DNA of 6,576 bases from an uncultured Clostridia bacterium (GTDB taxonomy: Bacteria; Bacillota; Clostridia; Oscillospirales; CAG-272). The position numbers were made by a program, and so were the translations under genes. The DNA is taken from positions 1 through 6,576 of the forward strand of contig CAMZFG010000050.1 of NCBI GenBank assembly GCA_947306035.1. Reading direction: 5' to 3'. Of this stretch, positions 1-4,730 are shown in pieces. Within the stretch, counting starts at the first letter, position 1. Every line of letters starts with the position of its first letter. Below the pieces are notes generated by a model. The model was not told the DNA's origin. It ran no database searches and worked only from the letters and a program-made list of their open reading frames with translations.

Positions 1-369
1 TACGACACGGTGCTCGGCGAGCGGGGCGTGACCGTTTCGGGCGGGCAGAAGCAGCGCATCTCCATCGCACGCGCCCTGATGAAAGACGCCCCCGTGCTGG
101 TGCTTGACGACTCGGTCTCGGCCGTGGATACCGACACCGAGCGGCATATTCTCGGCGAACTGCGCCGCGAACGCCGCGGCAAGACCACCATTCTCATCGC
201 GCACCGCATCTCCACGGTGGCGGGCATGGATAAGATCGTCTATCTCGACGACGGCCGGGTGCTGGATGTGGGCACGCACGAAGAACTGTACGCCCGCTGC
301 GAGGCCTATCGCCGCGCGGTGGATTTGCAGAAACTCGAGGAAGAGAGGGAGGTGCCGGCCCATGTATGA
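1..369 (+). CDS. ABC exporter half-transporter, BmrC/YheI-like subunit with degenerate ATP site (3' end only)
   Basis: This is the last 122 codons of an ABC exporter gene whose start lies outside the window. Only the C-terminal half of the nucleotide-binding domain is present. It shows the signature VSGGQ (nt 34-48), Walker B with the hydrophobic run VLVLDD (nt 94-111), the D-loop SAVD and the H-loop in AHRIST. The residue that should be the catalytic Glu after Walker B is Asp (nt 109-111). An Asp at this place is known for the degenerate half of heterodimeric exporters such as TM287/288 and BmrC/BmrD. With its canonical signature, this subunit should complete the active ATP site whose Walker motifs lie in the next gene's product. 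It overlaps the next gene by 8 bp, which points to translational coupling and a 1:1 complex in the inner membrane. The exported substrate cannot be deduced; multidrug or peptide export is the family norm. Confidence 0.93.
   Translation, partial: YDTVLGERGVTVSGGQKQRISIARALMKDAPVLVLDDSVSAVDTDTERHILGELRRERRGKTTILIAHRISTVAGMDKIVYLDDGRVLDVGTHEELYARCEAYRRAVDLQKLEEEREVPAHV
348..352 (+). promoter_or_regulatory. Ribosome binding site that fixes the start of the second ABC gene
   Basis: GGAGG, within AGGGAGGTG at 346-354, lies 9 nt before ATG 362. It sits inside the end of the upstream gene. The same reading frame stays open back to an ATG at 104, but that extension is the shadow of the first ABC gene. 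No comparable site precedes the in-frame ATG at 482. Start 362 is therefore preferred. Confidence 0.8.
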
Positions 370-2221
370 GTACTTTCCGCTTCTGACCGTCGGCGCCGTC
401 GTCGGCGTGCTGCTGACCGTTTTTTCCGTGGCGTTCTTCCTTGTCAAAGACAACACCGCCGCGGATACGACCGACCGGCACATGAAAGACGGCACGCTCA
501 TAGGGCGCCTGCTGCCGTACGCGCGCCCGCACGCCAAAAGTTTTCTGCTCGTCTTTTTGCTGATGGCGCTGGCCATCTCCTATGAGATCGTGTCGCCTCT
601 GATCGTTTCGTACATCGAGGAAACGGTCAAAACGCCCGGTTTTCCGCTGCCGACGCTGTGGATCTCGGTCGCGGTCTACGCCGGCGTGGTCGTCGCGGCC
701 ATGATCGCCCTGTATTATCAGGCCGTTCTGCTGCAAAAAACGGGGCAGAAGATCATCACGGCCATACGTCTCGACCTGTTCTCCAAGATCGAGTCGCTCT
801 CGCACGCGCAACTCTCGACCATGCCGGTCGGCAAACTGGTCACCCGCGTGACCAACGACGTCGACGGCGTTTCCGCCGCTTTTACCGGGCTTTTGGTGGA
901 CTGCTCCAAGAGTTTCTTCATTCTGCTCGGCGTAACGGTCGCCATGTTCATCCTCAACGCGCGACTGGCGCTGACGGTGCTGTGCCTGATGCCGTTCGTC
1001 GCGCTGTTCACGCTCCTGTTCCGCCATTTCTCGCGGCGGGCGCACCGCATGCAGAAAAACGCCACCACCGACCTCAACACCATGCTCTCCGAGCATCTTT
1101 CCGGCATGAAGATCGTGCAGATCTTCAACCGCGAGGACGAGGTGCGCGACCTGTTTGAAGAAAAGAACAAAAAACTGACCGCGGCGCGCTGGCAGCACGT
1201 GATGGTGTTCAGCGTGTTCCGCCCCGTCATCAGCGTGCTGTACTGGTCGGCGGTGCTGATGCTGCTCTTCTTCGCGGGGCGCGCTTATCTCGCCGGCGGC
1301 ACGCTGTTCGGCCAGATCGTCACGGGCGGTACCGTGGTGGCCTTTTACCTGTATATCGACAAGTTTTTCAACCCCATTCAGACGCTTGCGGAGCAGTTCA
1401 ACCGCCTGCAGTCGGCCTTTGCCTCGGCCGAAAAGATCTTTTCTCTGCTCGACGAACAGCCCACCGTCACCGACGAGCCGGACGCCGTCGAACTTGACGC
1501 GGTGCGGGGCGAGATCGAGTTTCGCGACGTGTGGTTCTCCTACCTGCCGGACGAATGGGTCTTAAAAGGCGTTTCGTTCAAGGTCGAGGCGGGGCAGACC
1601 GTGGCTTTCGTGGGCGCGACCGGCTCCGGCAAGACCACCATTCTCTCGCTGCTCTGCCGCAACTACGACATTCAGAAAGGCGAGATCCTGCTGGACGGTA
1701 TCAATATCCGGCATATCAAGGTCGCCTCGCTGCGCCGCCACTTCGGCCAGATGCTGCAGGACGTGTTCCTGTTTGCGGGCACCGTGCGCGACAATATCAC
1801 GCTCGGCGACGACTTTTCGGACGAAGAGGTGGAAAAGAGCTGCGCCCTGGTCAACGCCGACCACTTTATCGGCAAACTGAAAAAGGGCGTGGACGAAGAA
1901 GTGCGCGAGCGCGGCAACAACTTTTCCGCCGGACAGCGCCAACTCATTTCCTTTGCCCGCACCGTCATTCACAAGCCGGAGATCCTCATTCTCGACGAGG
2001 CGACCGCCAACATCGACACCGAGACCGAGGTCATCATTCAGGACTCGCTCGACAAAATGATGAAGATCGGCACCATGCTGGTGGTGGCGCACCGGCTCTC
2101 GACCATTCAGCGCGCCGACCGCATCTTCGTGCTGTCGCGCGGCGAGATCATCGAGCAGGGCACGCACAACGAACTGCTGGCGCAGCGCGGCCGCTACTAT
2201 CAGCTTTATACGTTGCAATAG
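362..2221 (+). CDS. ABC exporter half-transporter, BmrD/YheH-like subunit with catalytic Glu and degenerate signature
   Basis: The 619-residue product is a fused membrane/ATPase half-exporter. An extra hydrophobic helix lies at about residues 5-28. The six-helix exporter domain follows, with segments near 60-82, 99-119, 177-196, 200-222, 286-306 and 315-335. The nucleotide-binding domain runs from about 380 to the end. Visible motifs are Walker A GATGSGKTT (418-426, Lys424), Q-loop Gln466, signature FSAGQ (521-525), Walker B ending in Asp545-Glu546, D-loop ANID and H-loop His577. The signature lacks the canonical SGG, while the catalytic Glu is present. This is the mirror image of the upstream partner, so the pair should form one active and one degenerate ATP site, as known for TM287/288 and BmrCD. 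The substrate is unknown. The 8-bp overlap with the partner and the terminator right after the stop suggest these two are the last genes of their operon. Confidence 0.95.
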   Translation: MYEYFPLLTVGAVVGVLLTVFSVAFFLVKDNTAADTTDRHMKDGTLIGRLLPYARPHAKSFLLVFLLMALAISYEIVSPLIVSYIEETVKTPGFPLPTLWISVAVYAGVVVAAMIALYYQAVLLQKTGQKIITAIRLDLFSKIESLSHAQLSTMPVGKLVTRVTNDVDGVSAAFTGLLVDCSKSFFILLGVTVAMFILNARLALTVLCLMPFVALFTLLFRHFSRRAHRMQKNATTDLNTMLSEHLSGMKIVQIFNREDEVRDLFEEKNKKLTAARWQHVMVFSVFRPVISVLYWSAVLMLLFFAGRAYLAGGTLFGQIVTGGTVVAFYLYIDKFFNPIQTLAEQFNRLQSAFASAEKIFSLLDEQPTVTDEPDAVELDAVRGEIEFRDVWFSYLPDEWVLKGVSFKVEAGQTVAFVGATGSGKTTILSLLCRNYDIQKGEILLDGINIRHIKVASLRRHFGQMLQDVFLFAGTVRDNITLGDDFSDEEVEKSCALVNADHFIGKLKKGVDEEVRERGNNFSAGQRQLISFARTVIHKPEILILDEATANIDTETEVIIQDSLDKMMKIGTMLVVAHRLSTIQRADRIFVLSRGEIIEQGTHNELLAQRGRYYQLYTLQ

Positions 2222-2243
2222 TAAACAATTTCAAAATTTATGC

Positions 2244-2270
2244 AAGACGGGTGGATTGTCCACCCGTTTT
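2244..2270 (+). terminator. Intrinsic terminator-like hairpin after the ABC operon
   Basis: A perfect 9-bp stem (2247-2255 with 2259-2267) closes a 3-nt TTG loop. It is preceded by AAG and followed by TTT, which can extend the stem by a G-U and two A-U pairs. It starts 25 bp after the ABC stop codon. The T-run is short (TTTT then G), so termination may be incomplete. The whole element sits in an AT-rich island within otherwise GC-rich DNA. Confidence 0.7.
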
Positions 2271-2280
2271 GTGCTATACT
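2252..2280 (+). promoter_or_regulatory. Predicted sigma-A promoter of the glmM operon (extended -10)
   Basis: TATACT at 2275-2280 matches five of six bases of the -10 consensus. It is preceded by TGC at 2272-2274, giving an extended -10 element. The best -35 at 17-bp spacing is TGGATT (2252-2257), which is weak and lies inside the terminator hairpin. Extended -10 promoters can work with a poor -35. The predicted transcription start is near 2287. The AT-rich stretch 2222-2245 could act as an UP-like element. This is inferred from sequence only. Confidence 0.5.
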
Positions 2281-2285
2281 GTTAA

Positions 2286-2339
2286 AGGCGTTTTGTTGTG
2301 CGGCGAAACGCCTGTACTTTTACCCGATTCCCAACGGGT
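2286..2339 (+). other. glmM 5' leader with two hairpins
   Basis: Two inverted repeats fill the leader. The first is a perfect 8-bp stem (AGGCGTTT 2286-2293 with AAACGCCT 2306-2313) around a 12-nt loop. The second is ACCCG 2322-2326 with CGGGT 2335-2339, extendable by TT/AA past one bulged A to leave a CCC loop. If transcription begins near 2287, the first hairpin would lie at the extreme 5' end of the mRNA, a placement that can protect transcripts from 5'-end decay. No known riboswitch is recognised. Confidence 0.4.
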
Positions 2340-2347
2340 CTGCATAG

Positions 2348-2354
2348 AAAGGAG
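2348..2354 (+). promoter_or_regulatory. Ribosome binding site that selects the TTG start of glmM
   Basis: AAAGGAG (2348-2354) lies 8 nt before TTG 2363, ideal spacing. The alternative in-frame GTG at 2354 overlaps this site and so cannot be served by it. Confidence 0.85.
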
Positions 2355-2362
2355 TGAACGTA

Positions 2363-3736
2363 TTGGGAAAATATTTCGGAACGGACGGCTTCCGCGGTGA
2401 AGCCGGCGTCACGCTGACCTCGGAGCACGCCTACAAAACGGGCCGCTACCTGGGGTGGTATTACGGCGAGGGCGGCCGGCATCGCGTGCGGGTCGTGATC
2501 GGCAAGGACACGCGCCGATCCAGTTACATGTTCGAGTATGCCATCGTGGCGGGCCTGACGGCATCGGGCGCCGATGTGTATATGCTGCATGTGACCACCA
2601 CCCCCAGCGTGTCGTACGTGGTAGCGCAGGATGATTTTGACTGCGGCGTCATGATCTCCGCCAGCCACAACCCCTACACCGACAACGGCATCAAGCTCAT
2701 CAACCGGCGCGGTGAAAAAATGGACGACGAGACCACCGAAAAGATCGAGGCCTACCTCGACGGAGACATGAAAAAGGCCGGTCTGACCACGCCCGACATC
2801 CCCTATGCCAAGGGGGCGGAACTCGGCGAGATCGTGGACTACGCCTCGGGGCGCAACCGCTATATCGGCTACCTCATCTCGCTGTCGCGCTATTCCTTCA
2901 AACCCTTCCGGGTGGGTCTGGACTGCGCCAACGGCAGCGCCTGGATGATCGCCCGCAACGTGTTTGAGGCGCTCGGCGCCAAGGTGTTCGCCATCAACGC
3001 CTCGCCCGACGGCCTGAACATCAACCGCGGCGCGGGCTCCACCCACATCGAGGCCCTGACGCGCCACGTGCGGGAAAACGGGCTTGACATCGGCTTTGCC
3101 TTTGACGGAGACGCCGACCGCTGCATTGCCGTCGACGAACACGGCGACGTGGTCAACGGCGACCACATCCTCTACGTGCTGGGCACGATCCTCAAGCAGA
3201 ACGGGGAACTCACCAACAACACCGTGGTGACCACCGTCATGTCCAACCTGGGGCTTTACCGGGCGCTGACGGCGGCGGGCATCGACTACGTGCAGACGAC
3301 GGTGGGCGACCGCTTCATCTACGAGAACATGGCGGCAACGGGCAACTGCATCGGCGGCGAGCAATCGGGCCACATCATTCTCGGCAAGTACGCCACCACG
3401 GGCGACGGGATCCTGACGGCCATCAAGGTCATGGAAGCGGTCATCGGCAGCAAACAGCCGCTCTCCAAACTGGCCGAGCCCGTCAAAATGCTGCCGCAGC
3501 TGACGGTCAGCGTGCGCGTGGCGGACAAAGCGGCCGTGCGCGGGAACGCGGCGGTGCAGGCGGCGCTGAAAAAAGCCGCAGAAACGCTCGGCGACAGCGG
3601 GCGCGTGCTGCTGCGCGAAAGCGGCACCGAGCCGGTCGTGCGCGTTATGGCCGAAGCGGAGACAGAGGCGGCGTGCCGGAGCATCGTAGACGGCGTCGCG
3701 GCCGTCATTCGCGCCGAGGGACTGGCGCAGGATTAA
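2363..3736 (+). CDS. glmM: Phosphoglucosamine mutase GlmM
   Basis: GlmM interconverts glucosamine-6-phosphate and glucosamine-1-phosphate, the second cytoplasmic step toward UDP-GlcNAc for peptidoglycan. The 457-residue product is close to the usual 445-460. It opens with the family hallmark GKYFGTDGFRG. The phosphoserine loop ISASHNP places the catalytic Ser at residue 101 (Ser102 in E. coli). The metal loop DGDADR has Asp248, Asp250 and Asp252. The sugar-binding GEQSGH lies at 332-337 and the phosphate-binding RESGTEP at 418-424. All four sites are intact. The start is TTG, chosen because the ribosome binding site is correctly spaced from it and because translation then begins MGKYFGTDG as in other GlmM proteins. 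It is the first gene of the operon, 10 bp from the acetyltransferase gene and followed by glmS, which supports GlmM over other phosphohexomutases. Confidence 0.96.
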   Translation: MGKYFGTDGFRGEAGVTLTSEHAYKTGRYLGWYYGEGGRHRVRVVIGKDTRRSSYMFEYAIVAGLTASGADVYMLHVTTTPSVSYVVAQDDFDCGVMISASHNPYTDNGIKLINRRGEKMDDETTEKIEAYLDGDMKKAGLTTPDIPYAKGAELGEIVDYASGRNRYIGYLISLSRYSFKPFRVGLDCANGSAWMIARNVFEALGAKVFAINASPDGLNINRGAGSTHIEALTRHVRENGLDIGFAFDGDADRCIAVDEHGDVVNGDHILYVLGTILKQNGELTNNTVVTTVMSNLGLYRALTAAGIDYVQTTVGDRFIYENMAATGNCIGGEQSGHIILGKYATTGDGILTAIKVMEAVIGSKQPLSKLAEPVKMLPQLTVSVRVADKAAVRGNAAVQAALKKAAETLGDSGRVLLRESGTEPVVRVMAEAETEAACRSIVDGVAAVIRAEGLAQD

Positions 3737-3746
3737 GGAGAACGAT

Positions 3747-4424
3747 ATGCAAAAAGAATGCGGTTTCAAAGCGTTGTTCGCTTACCCCGAACACTCGATC
3801 TGCTACGACTGGCTGGCGGGTTTCGACTACCCGTGGCAGGCCCTTGACGGCCTTGCCGACTTCATTCGCGAAACGGGCGCGGCGCTGCCGCGTGACGCTT
3901 TTCGCCAAGAGGGCGAGGACGTCTGGATCGCACGCGACGTAGACGTGCCGCCGACGGCGACGCTGACGGGGCCGCTGATCGTCTGCCCCGGGGCAAAGAT
4001 ACGGCCGGGCGCCTTTATCCGCGGCAGCGTGGTCGTGGGCGCGGGCGCGGTGGTCGGCAACTCGACGGAACTGAAAAACTGCGTGCTGTTCGACGGGGCT
4101 GAAGTGCCGCACTTCAACTACGTGGGCGACAGCATACTCGGCTATCGCGCGCATCTCGGCGCGGGCGCGGTGACGTCGAACATCAAAAGCGACCGCAAAA
4201 ACGTGGTCGTGCGCGTGGGCGACGCCGCGATCGAAACGGGACGCCGCAAACTCGGCGCCATGATCGGCGACTATGCCGAGATCGGCTGCAACAGCGTACT
4301 CAACCCGGGCACCGTCGTCGGGCGGCATGCCGCGGTCTACCCGCTTTCGTCGGTGCGGGGCTACGTGCCGGCGGGCCACATCTACAAAACGGCCGGCAAC
4401 GTGGTGAAAAAACGCGACGAATAA
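3747..4424 (+). CDS. Stand-alone left-handed beta-helix acetyltransferase, GlmU C-terminal-like (predicted glucosamine-1-phosphate N-acetyltransferase)
   Basis: The 225-residue product has an N-terminal segment of about 55 residues, including PWQALDGLADF, that resembles the linker before beta-helix domains of sugar-1-phosphate nucleotidyltransferases. From about residue 59 on, hexapeptide repeats form a left-handed beta-helix. There is no nucleotidyltransferase domain (no GxGTR-type motif). Against E. coli GlmU as I remember it, residues align without gaps from Arg92 (Arg333) to Lys151 (Lys392). Lys110 matches Lys351, His122 the catalytic His363, Tyr125 Tyr366 and Asn145 Asn386. Asn377 is replaced by His136. 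The TGRRKLGAMIGD stretch is more like archaeal ST0452-type enzymes, which also accept galactosamine-1-phosphate. Predicted role: acetyl-CoA-dependent acetylation of the GlmM product. Its ribosome binding site (AAGGAG, 3735-3740) overlaps the glmM stop, 6 nt before ATG, suggesting coupling. Automatic pipelines may label such proteins a pyrophosphorylase, which the missing domain argues against. Confidence 0.8.
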   Translation: MQKECGFKALFAYPEHSICYDWLAGFDYPWQALDGLADFIRETGAALPRDAFRQEGEDVWIARDVDVPPTATLTGPLIVCPGAKIRPGAFIRGSVVVGAGAVVGNSTELKNCVLFDGAEVPHFNYVGDSILGYRAHLGAGAVTSNIKSDRKNVVVRVGDAAIETGRRKLGAMIGDYAEIGCNSVLNPGTVVGRHAAVYPLSSVRGYVPAGHIYKTAGNVVKKRDE

Positions 4425-4435
4425 ACAGCACCCCG

Positions 4436-4484
4436 CGCGCACAGGAACGGTTTGTGCGCGGACGTGAGAGGTAAAAGCCGTTCC
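4436..4484 (+). other. Hairpin with loop complementary to a downstream strand (possible pseudoknot) 5' of the glmS ribozyme
   Basis: CGCGCACA (4436-4443) pairs perfectly with TGTGCGCG (4453-4460). The 9-nt loop (GGAACGGTT, 4444-4452) contains GGAACGG, the exact complement of CCGTTCC (4478-4484); with wobble and A-U pairs this helix can reach nine or ten bp. The two helices together would make an H-type pseudoknot with a 15-nt connecting strand (4461-4475). There is no T-run, so it is not an intrinsic terminator. It matches no RNA family I recognise and lies wholly in the fragment released by ribozyme cleavage. Confidence 0.5.
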
Positions 4485-4501
4485 CCGAAAATCAGGGTAT
4501 T

Positions 4502-4645
4502 GATAGCGCCAGACCGCACCGCACGCGGTTGACGAGGTGAGGAGTGTTCGAAAATTCGGCGGGGACTCCTCCGGTCGGCAAAAAGGGCCGATCGTCAAAA
4601 CGGGAGCAAAGACGCGGGTGACCGCGCAACAAAGGCCCGTTCTTT
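4502..4645 (+). ncRNA. glmS ribozyme (glucosamine-6-phosphate-activated self-cleaving riboswitch)
   Basis: The conserved core is present in order: AGCGCCAG (4505-4512), GTTGACGAGG (4528-4537), TTCGAAAATTCGGCGG (4547-4562) and ACAAAGG (4629-4635). Cleavage is predicted between A4505 and G4506. The supporting helices are ACCGC/GCGGT (4513-4517 with 4525-4529), GAGGAGT/ACTCCTC (4539-4545 with 4565-4571), an 8-bp stem 4572-4579 with 4587-4594, and AACGGG/CCCGTT (4599-4604 with 4636-4641). The last encloses a hairpin capped by a GTGA tetraloop (stem 4613-4617 with 4622-4626). CGCC 4507-4510 can pair with GGCG 4558-4561, as in the pseudoknotted core. In known cases glucosamine-6-phosphate, the GlmS product, serves as cofactor for cleavage, and in B. 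subtilis the downstream mRNA is then degraded by RNase J. This gives product feedback on glmS. Confidence 0.95.
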
Positions 4646-4654
4646 CTACTTATA

Positions 4655-4707
4655 CCGAAAAGGCACGGCGACGTTCAAAAAAAGGAGCGTCGCGGGGCTT
4701 TTTTCGG
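4655..4707 (+). terminator. Terminator-like hairpin between the ribozyme and glmS
   Basis: The core stem pairs GCGACG (4668-4673) with CGTCGC (4688-4693) and extends inward by a G-U, an A-U and a C-G pair to an 8-nt A-rich loop. It is followed by GGGGC and six T residues (4699-4704). Outside it, CCGAAAA (4655-4661) can pair with TTTTCGG (4701-4707), or the A-run can pair with the T-run in another register. The element ends a few bases before the glmS ribosome binding site. It could be an attenuator, or a fold that controls ribosome access or mRNA decay. The gap between core stem and T-run weakens the terminator reading. Confidence 0.45.
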
Positions 4708-4730
4708 CGTGGGAGAAAGAGGGAAACACT

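Noticed and set aside
104..361. Upstream extension of the second ABC gene to an ATG at 104
   Set aside because: The added residues are the out-of-frame reading of the first ABC gene, and a good ribosome binding site precedes ATG 362.
2282..3769. A 495-codon open frame on the - strand opposite glmM and its promoter
   Set aside because: It is the shadow of glmM: no family motifs, composition dominated by Val, Arg, His, Ala and Gly, and it would run back through the glmM leader.
4436..4460. Hairpin after the acetyltransferase gene as an intrinsic terminator
   Set aside because: The stem is followed by GACGTGAG with no T-run, and an in-operon ribozyme needs readthrough.
4498..4503. TATTGA as a -10 box for a glmS promoter
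   Set aside because: No -35 is seen at the right distance, and transcription would start past the ribozyme cleavage site, making the ribozyme useless.
4436..4505. A pistol-type ribozyme, suggested by the loop-to-downstream pairing
   Set aside because: The conserved linker and the third helix with its cleavage site expected of pistol are not present; only the general pseudoknot layout is shared.
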